DNA of 52,896 nucleotides from Fredinandcohnia humi (GCF_001439915.1 NZ_LMBW01000018.1:1027-53922), one strand, 5' to 3'. Shown: positions 27,829-37,792, numbered from the stretch's first letter. Numbers and translations are program-made. Notes: generated by a model not told the origin, from the letters alone.

Positions 27829-28980
27829 ATGATAAAAAATACGAAGAAAATCGTTATGATATTATTTATTGCTTTAATGACTGCAGTTATGGCAGCATGC
27901 GGTAGTGACTCAGCTAATGAAAATGGAGCTAAGTCTGAAAAAGGTAAAGAAGGATTAAAAATTGCTATTGTAACAAGCCCTTCAGGCGTGGATGATGGTA
28001 GTTTTAATGAAGATAACTATAACGGAATTTTAAGCTTTATTGACAAACATCCAACAGCAACAGTAAAAGCTGTTAAAGAAGAAACTGGTGATCCAGCTGC
28101 GGCTGTACAAGCTGTTGCTGATATCGTGGCAGATTATGATGTGATTGTAACACCTGGGTTTCAATTTGCTGGTGTTTCTAGTATTGCTCTAGAAAATCCT
28201 GATAAAATATTTATTTTAAATGATTCTGAGCCTGCACCTGTAGGTGACCAAACAGACTTCGATAATATCTATGCTATGAACTTCGCTGAACAAGAAAGTG
28301 GCTTTTTTGCAGGAATGGCTGCAGCCCTTGAAACAAAATCAAATAAAGTAGCGGTTGTAAATGGTATAGCATATCCGTCAAATGTAAATTATCAATTTGG
28401 CTTTGAATCAGGTGTACATTATGCAAATAAGGTCTTTGGAAAGAATGTAGAAATGGTTGAATTATCAGGTTATGCAGGTACTGATGTAACAGGTGCTGAT
28501 GTTGGTGGTAACTATGCAGGATCTTTTGCAGATGAAGCAACTGGTAAAGTGATCGGAAACGCGTTAATTAAACAAGGTGTAGATATCATCTTTGTTGCTG
28601 CAGGTGGTACTGGTAATGGTGTATTCACAGCAGTTAAAGAAGCTAAAGGCGACGTAAAAGTAATTGGTGTGGACGTTGACCAATTTGATGACGGTGTTAA
28701 TGGTTCTGAAAACATCGTATTAACATCTGGGGTTAAATTCATGGCTATGAATATCGAAAAAGCATTAAATTCTGTTGTTGATGAAACTTTTAAAGGTGGA
28801 AATGTAGTTCTTTATGCAGATACAGAATCAACTGGTTTTATTAAAGAGGAAGGTCGTCATCAATTATCTGAAGATACACTAAGTAAATTGAATGAAGCTT
28901 ACGAGTTAGTTAAGGATGGTACAATCGTACCTGCATCTAATTTTAATGAGCATACTCCAGAAAAGTTTCCAGGGTTATAA
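27829..28980 (+). CDS. nupN: BMP family nucleoside-binding lipoprotein (NupN-like)
   Basis: Substrate-binding subunit of a purine nucleoside ABC importer. 383 residues: lipoprotein signal peptide with the acylated Cys at 24 (AVMAAC), then the BMP fold (IVTSPSGVDDGSFNEDNYNG, IAAVVNG-like core, GVDVDQFDDG). AGAGGAGG precedes the ATG. The guanine riboswitch upstream and the ATPase and two permeases downstream fix the role. A hairpin follows at 29016-29063. Confidence 0.9.
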   Translation: MIKNTKKIVMILFIALMTAVMAACGSDSANENGAKSEKGKEGLKIAIVTSPSGVDDGSFNEDNYNGILSFIDKHPTATVKAVKEETGDPAAAVQAVADIVADYDVIVTPGFQFAGVSSIALENPDKIFILNDSEPAPVGDQTDFDNIYAMNFAEQESGFFAGMAAALETKSNKVAVVNGIAYPSNVNYQFGFESGVHYANKVFGKNVEMVELSGYAGTDVTGADVGGNYAGSFADEATGKVIGNALIKQGVDIIFVAAGGTGNGVFTAVKEAKGDVKVIGVDVDQFDDGVNGSENIVLTSGVKFMAMNIEKALNSVVDETFKGGNVVLYADTESTGFIKEEGRHQLSEDTLSKLNEAYELVKDGTIVPASNFNEHTPEKFPGL

Positions 28981-29015
28981 CATTAAATAGAAGCACAATA
29001 AAGAAATGAATCATT

Positions 29016-29063
29016 AGAAGTTTATCAATTCCTCATTTTAGGGGACTGATGAACTTCTTTTAT
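29016..29063 (+). terminator. Intercistronic hairpin after the binding-protein gene
   Basis: AGAAGTTTATCA pairs with TGATGAACTTCT (one mismatch), followed by TTTATTT. It probably keeps expression of the ATPase and permeases below that of the binding protein. Confidence 0.7.
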
Positions 29064-29093
29064 TTCCTATTAGTGTGATAAAGGAGAAGAAAG

Positions 29094-30626
29094 ATGTCTG
29101 ATTATATTGTAGAAATGAAACATATAACCAAACGATTTCCTGGAATAGTAGCGAATAATGATGTATCCATTGGAATTAAAAAAGGGGAAATTTTTGCTTT
29201 ACTTGGAGAAAATGGTGCAGGTAAATCCACATTGATGAGTATTTTAGGTGGTATGTACGAACCAGATGAAGGAGAAGTTTTTATTCGCGGAGAAAAAGTG
29301 CAAATTAGCTCACCTAACCATGCCGCAAAGCTTAACATTGGAATGGTCCATCAGCATTTTAAGTTAGTCTCTGATTATACGATCACAGAGAATATTATCT
29401 TAGGGGTTGAGCCAATCAAAAAAGTAGCAGGCCTCTTTCCATACGTGGATATTCGAAATGCCAATCGTAAAATTGAAGAACTGTCTAAAAACTTCGGTTT
29501 AGAAGTGGATCCCACGAAAAAAATAGCTGATCTTACTGTTTCCATGCAGCAACGGGTGGAAATTTTAAAGGTGCTTTATCGTGAAGCTGAAATCCTTATT
29601 TTTGATGAACCAACTGCAGTCCTAACGCCACAAGAAATTGAATTCTTGCTCGATATTATTGAAGGTCTTAGAAACGCTGGAAAAACCATCATATTAATTA
29701 CACATAAACTCGATGAAGTTAAGAAAGTGGCCGACCGATGTGCGGTATTGAACAAAGGCAAATTAATCGATGTGTTGGATGTAAAGACAACATCGGTTAA
29801 TCTTATGGCTCAATTAATGGTCGGTAGAGAGGTAAACTTTGAATCTGAAAAAGTCCCTGCTCAGCTTAAAGAGGAAGTATTGAAGGTCGAACATCTAACC
29901 ATTAAAAATGAAGATGGATTTGAAGTAGTCAAAGATGTTTCTTTTACCATACGTGGTGGTGAAGTATTTGCGATTGCTGGAGTCGCAGATAACGGACAAG
30001 TTGAAATTGCGGATGCCATTGCTGGATTAACAAAGGTTAGCGGCGGGAAAATATCCCTCGAGGGCAAGGACATTACGAATGAAACGATTAGAAACAGAAC
30101 TGAAATGGGAATCTCTTATATCCCTGAAGATAGACAAAGCTTTGGACTCGTTTTGGATTTTGATCTATCAACTAATCTAGCATTAAAGCAGTACTATAAG
30201 GAGCCATTTGCTAGTAAGGGAATCTTAAAAACAGATGAATTTGAGCAATTTGGCAGTCAGTTGATTGATAAATTTGATATTCGAAGTGGACAAGGCATTA
30301 AGACACAGGTTCGTTCAATGAGTGGGGGTAATCAGCAAAAAGCGATTATTGCTCGTGAAATCGAATTACAATCGCCGCTCATGATATTCGTTCAGCCAAC
30401 ACGTGGAGTAGATATTGGTGCAATTGAAAATATTCATAAAATGATCATTCAACAACGAGATCAAGGAAAAGCAATCTTACTTGTCTCATTGGAGTTAGAT
30501 GAAATTATGAACGTAGCGGATACCATAGGAGTTATATATAATGGCCAACTTCAAAAGATTGCTAGTAGTGAATCATTAACGACGAATGAAATCGGCGAAT
30601 ATATGATGGGGGCAAAGCATGAGTAA
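29094..30626 (+). CDS. nupO: Nucleoside ABC transporter ATPase, double cassette (NupO-like)
   Basis: 510 residues with two ABC cassettes as in sugar/nucleoside (CUT2-type) importers. First cassette: GENGAGKST (about 38-46), EPTAVLTPQE. Second cassette: degenerate Walker A (GVADNGQ), MSGGNQQKAIIARE and QPTRGVDIGA, so the second site is the usual altered one. GGAGAAG precedes the ATG. The stop overlaps the next gene by 8 nt. Confidence 0.92.
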   Translation: MSDYIVEMKHITKRFPGIVANNDVSIGIKKGEIFALLGENGAGKSTLMSILGGMYEPDEGEVFIRGEKVQISSPNHAAKLNIGMVHQHFKLVSDYTITENIILGVEPIKKVAGLFPYVDIRNANRKIEELSKNFGLEVDPTKKIADLTVSMQQRVEILKVLYREAEILIFDEPTAVLTPQEIEFLLDIIEGLRNAGKTIILITHKLDEVKKVADRCAVLNKGKLIDVLDVKTTSVNLMAQLMVGREVNFESEKVPAQLKEEVLKVEHLTIKNEDGFEVVKDVSFTIRGGEVFAIAGVADNGQVEIADAIAGLTKVSGGKISLEGKDITNETIRNRTEMGISYIPEDRQSFGLVLDFDLSTNLALKQYYKEPFASKGILKTDEFEQFGSQLIDKFDIRSGQGIKTQVRSMSGGNQQKAIIAREIELQSPLMIFVQPTRGVDIGAIENIHKMIIQQRDQGKAILLVSLELDEIMNVADTIGVIYNGQLQKIASSESLTTNEIGEYMMGAKHE

Positions 30627-31770
30627 AGATAAAAAGAAAAACAACTTAATTTATAGTCTTATTCGACCATTAAGTAACGAGAAATGGCAACCGATCTCGA
30701 TTCCATTAGTCTCCATACTCATAAGTTTTATTGCTGCGGCTATTGTTATACTTCTAATTGGCAAAAATCCTTTACAGGCATTTTATAACTTATTCCAAGG
30801 CGCGGGGATCTTGCCTAAGCCTTCTTATGCTGGCTATAAGAGCATGTTGACTGATTTTTTAAGTTTGCTAAATGCCATGACGCCACTTGTGTTTGCCAGC
30901 TTGGCAGTTGCTGTTGCTTTTAGAGCGGGTCTATTTAATATCGGGGTTTCCGGTCAAATGCTCGTCTCTGGATTTTTAGCAACGATTATCGTTGGTTACA
31001 GTGGCTTAGATGCTATCATCGCAAAGCCGCTTGTGTTGGTAATCGGAATTATCGCTGGAGGATTAATGGGTGGATTAGTAGGGTGGCTAAAATATAAATT
31101 TAACATTAATGAAGTAGTAACAACGATTATGTTAAATTATATTGCTCAATATGTCATAAGCTTTTTTATTCAAATGTATTATGTTGATCCTGTTTCAAGA
31201 CAATCCAAATATATTTCAGATGAAGCAAGGCTGACATTAGTCAATGTTGATATAGCCAATTTGAAAATGGATATTCCATTGGGCTTTATTATGGCCATCA
31301 TTTTCGCTATTTTAATAAAGTTTTTCATGGACAAAACAGTTGTCGGTTTTGAAATTAAAGCGGTAGGTTCTAACCGCAATGCAGCCAGATATGCTGGGAT
31401 CAATGTCGGAAGAAATACAGTCTTAGCCATGACTATTTCTGGAGGTTTGGCTGGTCTTGCAGGAGTCACGTATTATTTAGGTTATTTTGCGTCCATCCAA
31501 CCAAAAGTATTATCAAGTATCGGTTTTGATTCCATTGCGGTATCACTTTTAGGAAACTCGCATCCAATTGGTATTATTTTTTCATCATTTTTAATATCGA
31601 TTATTGATCAGGGAAGCACGTATATGAGTTCACAGGCTGGAATCAGACAAGAAATTTCTTCTGTTATTATTGGGTTAATCCTATTGTTTAGTGCATGTGG
31701 TGCCTATATGAAATATAAAGTCAGCCGCTTAAAGGAAAAAGAAGTGGAACGAAAGGAGATTGAATCATAA
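30619..31770 (+). CDS. nupP: Nucleoside ABC transporter permease (NupP-like)
   Basis: 383 residues, about ten membrane helices, BPD_transp_2 family; the AGLFNIGVSGQM segment near 105-116 is typical. Start overlaps nupO and stop overlaps nupQ (TAATGG), so translation is coupled through the operon. The N-terminal 30 residues are cytoplasmic and basic. Confidence 0.9.
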   Translation: MSKDKKKNNLIYSLIRPLSNEKWQPISIPLVSILISFIAAAIVILLIGKNPLQAFYNLFQGAGILPKPSYAGYKSMLTDFLSLLNAMTPLVFASLAVAVAFRAGLFNIGVSGQMLVSGFLATIIVGYSGLDAIIAKPLVLVIGIIAGGLMGGLVGWLKYKFNINEVVTTIMLNYIAQYVISFFIQMYYVDPVSRQSKYISDEARLTLVNVDIANLKMDIPLGFIMAIIFAILIKFFMDKTVVGFEIKAVGSNRNAARYAGINVGRNTVLAMTISGGLAGLAGVTYYLGYFASIQPKVLSSIGFDSIAVSLLGNSHPIGIIFSSFLISIIDQGSTYMSSQAGIRQEISSVIIGLILLFSACGAYMKYKVSRLKEKEVERKEIES

Positions 31771-32729
31771 TGGATACAGTTATTATTGATGGATTATCCT
31801 TTGCTCTGCCTCTTTTTATTATCGCAATAGGCGGTATATATAGTGAAAAGAGCGGTATTACTAATCTAGCACTTGAAGGCTTTCAAGGTTTCGGTGCATT
31901 CATCGGAGCGCTGTCAGCTGTGTTAATTGCAAATGCTTCTGGTACAGATATTCAAAATCTATTCTACGTGGCGTTATTTTTTGCGATGATTGGCGGGATG
32001 GCATTTTCGGTTATTCATGCTGTTCTAAGTATTAAGTTTAAGGCAGATCAAGTAATCAGTGGTGTTGTGATTAATATTTTGGCGTTAGCATTAACGACTT
32101 TCTTAACAACGCAAATAAATGCACTTGTATTTGGAACGGCTTCGGACAAGTTTCGGTTAGGTGTATCGGAGCGGTTTACGATTGAAGGTTTAGCCAATAT
32201 ACCTGTGATCGGTGCGATCTTTACGAATGTGTATCCGTTCGAAGTTATTATCATTGTGATTGCCGTTTTTGCTTGGTATCTGTTATATAAAACAAAATTC
32301 GGTATGCGATTAAGGGCGAGCGGTGAAAATCCCCATGCACTTGATGCAGCAGGTGTAAATGTATCGAAAATTAGATTTTCCGCGGTGCTCATATCGGGTC
32401 TATTATCAGGTCTTGGTGGGATGTGTTTTGCCTATTCCATTTCAGCAAACTTTTCTTCAAATATTTATATGGGATATGGTTTCTTAGCCATTGCTGCTCT
32501 TATTTTTGGTAACTGGCGGATTCTGCCAACTTTAGCAGCTTGTCTATTATTTGGTTTTGCAAAATCTGGGGGATCGTTTATTGCTCAGTCAATGGCATTG
32601 CCTAGTAGTTTCACTGATTTATTCATGATTTTACCGTATGTATTAACGTTATTGCTACTAATCTTTTTCTCTAAATCAAATCGCGCTCCGAGAGCATTAG
32701 GCGAAATTTATGACAAAGGAAAAAGGTAG
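31770..32729 (+). CDS. nupQ: Nucleoside ABC transporter permease (NupQ-like)
   Basis: 319 residues, eight to ten membrane helices, BPD_transp_2 family with the paired motif KSGITNLALEGFQ near the N-terminus and GENPHALDAAGVNVSK in a cytoplasmic loop. Last gene of the operon; a terminator follows at 32799-32839. Confidence 0.9.
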   Translation: MDTVIIDGLSFALPLFIIAIGGIYSEKSGITNLALEGFQGFGAFIGALSAVLIANASGTDIQNLFYVALFFAMIGGMAFSVIHAVLSIKFKADQVISGVVINILALALTTFLTTQINALVFGTASDKFRLGVSERFTIEGLANIPVIGAIFTNVYPFEVIIIVIAVFAWYLLYKTKFGMRLRASGENPHALDAAGVNVSKIRFSAVLISGLLSGLGGMCFAYSISANFSSNIYMGYGFLAIAALIFGNWRILPTLAACLLFGFAKSGGSFIAQSMALPSSFTDLFMILPYVLTLLLLIFFSKSNRAPRALGEIYDKGKR

Positions 32730-32798
32730 ATTAATTTTAAAAAGAAGTTGCTTAAATATAAAATGGTAACATTTTTATAACATGAAGCTTTTAACGGT

Positions 32799-32839
32799 GC
32801 TTCTCATGAGTTCTGGGAACTTGTGGGAGGCCTCTTTTT
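32799..32839 (+). terminator. Terminator of the nucleoside transporter operon
   Basis: GCTTCTCATGAGTTC pairs with GAACTTGTGGGAGGC, using several G-U pairs, followed by a T tract. Confidence 0.7.
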
Positions 32840-33223
32840 ATTGTAAAAAGGATTTTTAAACCTTGGTGTTATTTGACCTAATATAACTACAAAAAGGCGT
32901 TCCCCGGTCAACAAGATTACTTGTGAAGTGACACAGGTACAGGCTTCACTTGTCTAACAAATCCCCCTCAATTTCGACGTATTATGCGATTATCCGCCAT
33001 ATTATACCCTTTAAAGACTTAAAATCGACATTTCCGTCCAAATGGACCTGTTTGTACAGTTTTGGTTGTACATACTGTATTTGTTATATTTTAGATTACT
33101 GATAGACTAATAGGGGTGGTTGAATGTTTTAGAAGCAGACAAAAGAGTATAGTTATGTTCAACATTTTACTTTTCGCTAAAAGAAAAGTGTTTAGAATAA
33201 AAGTTACTACACTGGAGGTGTTA
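32840..33223 (+). other. Intergenic region before the first osmoprotectant operon
   Basis: No gene seen. A TGAAG..CTTCA inverted repeat lies at about 32927-32956. TTTGGT (33061-33066) and TATATT (33085-33090) with 18-nt spacing, in a setting with two TGTACA motifs, are a possible promoter. A reading frame opens at 33116 but its in-frame ATGs lack ribosome binding sites until 33224. Confidence 0.4.
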
Positions 33224-33886
33224 ATGATTATCGATTTCTTCCATTATTTTAGTAATAACCATAGTCAAATTCTAGAATATACTGTGGAGCATGTCCAATT
33301 AGTGGGACTAGCTATTATTTTTTCTATACTTATTGGTGTTCCACTAGGTATTTATTTAACGACAAATGAGTACTTAGCCGAAACCGTGTTACAAATCTTT
33401 TCTATTATCATGACTATTCCAAGTATCGCCTTGTTTGGTGTTATGATTCCTATTTTATCCACTATTGGACAGGGAATAGGATTTCTCCCCGCATTTATTG
33501 CATTAGTTTTATACTCTCAATTGCCTATTATCCGAAACACATACACAGGTATCAATGAAGTGGATCCGAACATTCGCGATGCGGCGAAAGGGCTTGGTAT
33601 GACGACGTTCCAACGACTAACCAAGGTGGAAATCCCGAATGCAATGCCACTTATTATGGCTGGGGTTCGTACAGCAACCGTTCTGAACATCGGAATAGGT
33701 GCGATTGCAGCATACATTGGAGCTGGTGGGCTAGGTTCGTTAATCAACCAAGGAATCTCAAGATCGAATACAACTATGGTCCTTGTTGGTGCGGTTGTGG
33801 TATCAATTTTGGCCGTTCTCGTTGACCTACTATTAAAATATATCGAAAAAAGGTTTACTCCTAAAGGAATAAAAACTGGAAGTTAG
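33224..33886 (+). CDS. Quaternary amine (choline/glycine betaine-type) ABC permease 1
   Basis: 220 residues, five to six membrane helices, OpuBB/OpuCB/ProW-like family; the EAA loop reads EVDPNIRDAAKGLGMTTFQ. I chose ATG 33224, right after GGAGGTG; the upstream extension to 33116 is foreign to the family. First gene of a permease-ATPase-permease-binding protein operon. Substrate (choline, carnitine, glycine betaine) cannot be decided. Confidence 0.87.
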   Translation: MIIDFFHYFSNNHSQILEYTVEHVQLVGLAIIFSILIGVPLGIYLTTNEYLAETVLQIFSIIMTIPSIALFGVMIPILSTIGQGIGFLPAFIALVLYSQLPIIRNTYTGINEVDPNIRDAAKGLGMTTFQRLTKVEIPNAMPLIMAGVRTATVLNIGIGAIAAYIGAGGLGSLINQGISRSNTTMVLVGAVVVSILAVLVDLLLKYIEKRFTPKGIKTGS

Positions 33887-33891
33887 GTGAT

Positions 33892-34878
33892 ATGGTGCTA
33901 GAATTTAAAAATGTTTCAAAGATATATAGCAGCAATAAGAAAGCTGTTGATCATGTAAATTTTAATGTAGAGGACGGGGAGTTAGTTGTCTTGCTTGGTC
34001 CTTCTGGTTGTGGAAAAACTACCCTATTACGTATGGTAAATCAGCTAGAATCCATCACAGATGGAGACATTTTTCTGAATAACAAAAGTGTAAAAGAATC
34101 CAACAAGATTGAGATGCGCCGTAAGATTGGCTACGTCATTCAAAGTAATGGTTTGTTTCCAAATATGACAATTGAGAAAAATGTCATGATTGTTCCTGAT
34201 TTACTAGGCTGGGATAGGAAAAAGCAACATGAACGATTTAATTATTTAATGGAGCTTATCGGTTTACATCCAGACGAGTATCGCAGGCGCTACCCTCATG
34301 AATTATCTGGTGGACAACAACAGCGTGTTGGGGTTGCACGTGCGCTTGCTGCAGATCCACCAGTCATGTTGATGGACGAGCCATTTGGTGCACTAGATCC
34401 AATTATTCGCACAAAGATTCAAGATGAGTTTTTATATATCCAAAAGGAAATTAAGAAGACTATTTTATTTGTTAGTCATGATATCGATGAAGCAGTAAAA
34501 ATGGGAGACAAGATTGCATTACTTCGTAATGGACAAATGCAGCAATACAATCAACCTTTTGAAATTCTGAACCATCCTGCCAATGAGTTTGTTTCTGAAT
34601 TCGTCGGACAAGATCGAGTATTAAAAAGTACAAGCCTGTATTCCGTGAAAGACCTTGTTGACAGTCTTTCTTTGGATGGCTATGAAAAGGCAGATAGCGC
34701 ACAAACGGTTCAAGAAGATACTTCCCTACGTATCGTTATTTCAAAACTCTTGAATCAAGAGGTAGATCAATTAGCCGTAGAGGATAACAAAGGAAAAATA
34801 AAAGGGATTCTAACCCTCGATTTAGTGGAAAAGTTTCTTTATAAACAAGTAAAAGAAACTGAAATGAGGACGGAGTGA
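33892..34878 (+). CDS. Quaternary amine ABC transporter ATPase
   Basis: 328 residues. ABC cassette with GPSGCGKTT (36-44), LSGGQQQRVGVARAL (about 138-152) and VMLMDEPFGALDP. The C-terminal about 80 residues look like a reduced CBS region, as in OpuCA, which may sense osmotic state. It starts 5 nt after the permease stop with a modest AGGTGAT site. Confidence 0.9.
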   Translation: MVLEFKNVSKIYSSNKKAVDHVNFNVEDGELVVLLGPSGCGKTTLLRMVNQLESITDGDIFLNNKSVKESNKIEMRRKIGYVIQSNGLFPNMTIEKNVMIVPDLLGWDRKKQHERFNYLMELIGLHPDEYRRRYPHELSGGQQQRVGVARALAADPPVMLMDEPFGALDPIIRTKIQDEFLYIQKEIKKTILFVSHDIDEAVKMGDKIALLRNGQMQQYNQPFEILNHPANEFVSEFVGQDRVLKSTSLYSVKDLVDSLSLDGYEKADSAQTVQEDTSLRIVISKLLNQEVDQLAVEDNKGKIKGILTLDLVEKFLYKQVKETEMRTE

Positions 34879-34882
34879 CATC

Positions 34883-35617
34883 ATGAAGACAAAGAAACGA
34901 ATCGCTTGGGTTGTAAAAATCCTGTTCTGGCTAATTGTCATCGCCTTTTTTACATGGACCATCATGAATGGTATGTTCCACCCTATTATCGAGGATCCCG
35001 GTAAATTCTCACATTTACTTGGTCAGCATATAATCATCGTGCTTATATCGGGATTGTTTGCTATTTTGATATCGATTCCACTCGGTATTTTTGTAACAAG
35101 GAAAAGGTTCCAAAAATCAGAATTTTGGATTGTAAATATCGCAAACCTTGGCCAAACGATTCCGAGTTTAGCCGTATTAGCACTTGCGATGGGATTCCTA
35201 GGCATTGGGATGAAAGCAGCGATTGTTGCTCTATTTATTTATTCCCTACTGCCAATTCTGCAAAACACCATCGCAGGAATTCGGTCTGTTGATAAAAATA
35301 CCATCGATGCCGCCCGTGGAATGGGATTAACCCCATTTCAAATTTTAATTAGAATAGAACTACCAAACGCAGCATCATCAATAATCGCTGGAATTCGTAC
35401 AGCCATCGTTATCAACATTGGAACAGCAGCACTTGCCTACCTCATTGGTGGTGGCGGACTCGGTGCATGGATTTTCACGGGAATCCGATTATTTGATAAT
35501 CCTTTCTTAATTTCTGGCGCAGTTCCAGTGACGCTGCTTGCTATTTTGGTAGATTACTTTTTTAAAATCATGCAGCTAGTCCTTGTACCAAAAGGATTGC
35601 GATTAGCAAAAAAATAA
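34883..35617 (+). CDS. Quaternary amine ABC permease 2
   Basis: 244 residues, six membrane helices. The EAA loop reads SVDKNTIDAARGMGLTPFQI. It is a paralogue of the first permease in the operon. CGGAGTGA precedes the ATG. The binding protein follows after 19 nt. Confidence 0.88.
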   Translation: MKTKKRIAWVVKILFWLIVIAFFTWTIMNGMFHPIIEDPGKFSHLLGQHIIIVLISGLFAILISIPLGIFVTRKRFQKSEFWIVNIANLGQTIPSLAVLALAMGFLGIGMKAAIVALFIYSLLPILQNTIAGIRSVDKNTIDAARGMGLTPFQILIRIELPNAASSIIAGIRTAIVINIGTAALAYLIGGGGLGAWIFTGIRLFDNPFLISGAVPVTLLAILVDYFFKIMQLVLVPKGLRLAKK

Positions 35618-35636
35618 TAATTTGGGGGAGAAAAAA

Positions 35637-36542
35637 ATGAAGAAGTTAAAATTACTCTTTACGCTACTGATTGCAGGACTTGTGTTAGCAGCCTGTGGTG
35701 GTGGCGGCAGTAACAAGCAAATTACAGTTGGAGCGAAGAACTTTACAGAGCAATACTTACTTGCAAAAATGACGATGTATGTATTGGAAGATGAAGGATT
35801 TAACGTGAAGGAAACCACTGACCTTGGTAGTGCTGCTTTACGACAAGCATTAGAAAACAAACAAGTCGATCTTACCTGGGACTACGTTGGTACTGGTCTT
35901 GTTACTTACTTAGGTGAAGAACCAATGACAGATTCACAAGCAGCATATGAAAAATTAAATGAAATTGACCAAGCAGAAAACGACATTATCTGGACAAACC
36001 TAAATGATGTAGATAACACTTATACCCTAATGATGCGCGCAGCTGACGCTGAGGGGTTAAATATCAAATCGATTAGTGATCTTGCAGCGTACATTAACGG
36101 AAATTCAGGCGATCTTTCAATGGCTTCTGATGCTGAATTTAGTAACCGTGATGACGGTCTACCTGGTGTAGAGGAATTGTACGGATTTGAGTTCCAAAAA
36201 GGGAATGTCATTGATATGGAAACGGGACTTAATTATAACGCGTTACGCGACGAAGAAGTGGACGTATCTGTAGGTTTTGCAACCGATGCCCGAATTGAAG
36301 CATTTGATTTTATCAACCTAGAGGATGACAAAGGCTTCTTCCCATCCTATAACGCAGCAGTAGCCGTGACAGCTGAAACGCACGAAAAGTATCCAGAACT
36401 TGAAAAAATTCTTGCACCTCTATCCGAATCACTAGACAGTGCGACCATGAGGAAATTAAACTATGAAGTCGATATCGAAGACAGAAGCGTTGACGAAGTA
36501 GCCAAAGAATTCTTAACGGAAAACGGATTAATCAAGAACTAA
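35637..36542 (+). CDS. Quaternary amine ABC substrate-binding lipoprotein (OpuBC/OpuCC-like)
   Basis: 301 residues: signal peptide with lipobox VLAAC, acylated Cys 20, then the OpuAC-type fold starting ITVGAKNFTEQYLLAKM, with LTWDYVGTGL. The frame opens at TTG 35622, but GGGGGAG lies there, so ATG 35637 is the start. Having the binding protein last differs from the B. subtilis opuB/opuC order. Confidence 0.9.
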   Translation: MKKLKLLFTLLIAGLVLAACGGGGSNKQITVGAKNFTEQYLLAKMTMYVLEDEGFNVKETTDLGSAALRQALENKQVDLTWDYVGTGLVTYLGEEPMTDSQAAYEKLNEIDQAENDIIWTNLNDVDNTYTLMMRAADAEGLNIKSISDLAAYINGNSGDLSMASDAEFSNRDDGLPGVEELYGFEFQKGNVIDMETGLNYNALRDEEVDVSVGFATDARIEAFDFINLEDDKGFFPSYNAAVAVTAETHEKYPELEKILAPLSESLDSATMRKLNYEVDIEDRSVDEVAKEFLTENGLIKN

Positions 36543-36694
36543 TGTTCCTTTCATTTCTTGGATTTTGTCGAATTCGTCGAATTCACCAAATCCTAGTCCA
36601 CCTCCGACGGGCTCTTACTTAGAATCTACCAAAAGTGGTCAATCAGTATTCTATGTTTGAACGGTTCTTAGTAACTACCGGTAGGAAAAGAGAG

Positions 36695-36900
36695 GAAATA
36701 ACAACAAAGAGGTGGCAACATGAAAGGTCGAACCCATTTAACAATAAGTTTGGGAATAGGTGGAGTGGCGTCTGTTAGTCAGTCACTTGAAACGATGCCT
36801 ATCATTTTAGTTGCATCAGGCATGTCTTCCCGCTGCTCCTGATTTAGGGGTTAAATTTCTATATCCACTTACGAATAAAGTATTCAGAATTCGTATTTAA
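36695..36900 (+). pseudogene. Internally deleted copy of the ydjM-like gene
   Basis: AACAACAAAGAGGTGGCA and the first 45 codons match the gene at 25395, with a frameshift near 36820. The sequence then jumps to the last 16 codons (VKFLYPLTKKVFRIR equivalent) and the stop, losing about 490 bp. Leader and ribosome binding site are also duplicated. The remaining 36543-36694 shows no gene. Confidence 0.9.
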
Positions 36901-36965
36901 AGCCAATAAGATGAAATAAACCAAAAGATTAGATATACTAGATGTATAAGTAATTCTAATGTTTA

Positions 36966-36995
36966 TTGGAATGCTTTTTATATAAAAACTAATAT
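36966..36995 (+). promoter_or_regulatory. Possible promoter of the L25 gene
   Basis: TTGGAA (36966-36971), an 18-nt spacer and TAATAT (36990-36995). No sigma-B consensus (GTTTAA..GGGTAT) was found, although ctc is a stress gene in B. subtilis. Confidence 0.4.
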
Positions 36996-37024
36996 TAAGA
37001 AATAATAGGAAGGGTGGAACTAAA

Positions 37025-37621
37025 ATGAATACACTTGTAGCAGAAGAAAGAAAAACCATCAAAAAATCTGATTTGAAAAAGTTTAGAAGTGAAGGAAAAA
37101 TCCCGGCGGTTGTTTATGGAAGGACTATTGATACAGAGGCTATTTTGATTAACAACGCTGATTTAAGAAATGTTATAAAGGGTGCTGGAAGAAATGGTAT
37201 TTTCCCTCTAATTCTTAATGGAGAATCAAAGAATGTTATTTTAAGAGATTACCAAAATGACCCTGTAACGAAGGCAATTCTTCATGTAGATTTTCTTCAA
37301 GTAAATAAGGATACTGAGATCGATACAAAAGTGAGTGTAATTCTAAAGGGAACTTCGAATGGAGAGAAAGTCGGGGGAATTGCTAAACAATCTCTGCATG
37401 AATTGGATCTAACAGCTAAAGCGAATGATCTCCCTGATAACATTGAAATTGACATCACTGAATTTGAAATCGGTCATTCCGTTCGAGTAGCCGATATCAA
37501 AAAAGCGTATAGTAACTGTACGATCAACCACGAAGATGATGAAACGATTGTAATGATCGACTATGCGAGAGTTCAAACAAATGAAGAGGAAGAAAGTGAA
37601 GTTGAAGTTTCGGGTGTCTAA
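37025..37621 (+). CDS. rplY: Ribosomal protein bL25, Ctc/TL5 type
   Basis: Binds 5S rRNA. 198 residues: N-terminal L25 domain (about 1-95; KFRSEGKIPAVVYG, LRDYQNDPVTKAILHVDF) and the C-terminal TL5/CTC beta domain, ending in an acidic tail. GGAAGGGTGG precedes the ATG. In B. subtilis ctc sits near prs and spoVC, far from here, so this may be an extra or moved copy; I cannot see whether another exists. Confidence 0.93.
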   Translation: MNTLVAEERKTIKKSDLKKFRSEGKIPAVVYGRTIDTEAILINNADLRNVIKGAGRNGIFPLILNGESKNVILRDYQNDPVTKAILHVDFLQVNKDTEIDTKVSVILKGTSNGEKVGGIAKQSLHELDLTAKANDLPDNIEIDITEFEIGHSVRVADIKKAYSNCTINHEDDETIVMIDYARVQTNEEEESEVEVSGV

Positions 37622-37792
37622 TCCTAGCAATCTAACCTGGTAAGTTGAAAATAGGATAATAAGACAGACCCAAAACCTCTACACATGGCATTCAGACTTT
37701 TATATCCAAAGCTTTTTGCCGTTTATAAGTGTAAACAAAACGAATATTGATAGCAATACTTTTGCAGAAAAAATATATTTATTAAATTTGTT

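Noticed and set aside
32927-32956. Rex operator in the gap before the first osmoprotectant operon
   Set aside because: The inverted repeat TGAAG..CTTCA has the wrong spacing for the TTGTGAA-N4-TTCACAA Rex site.
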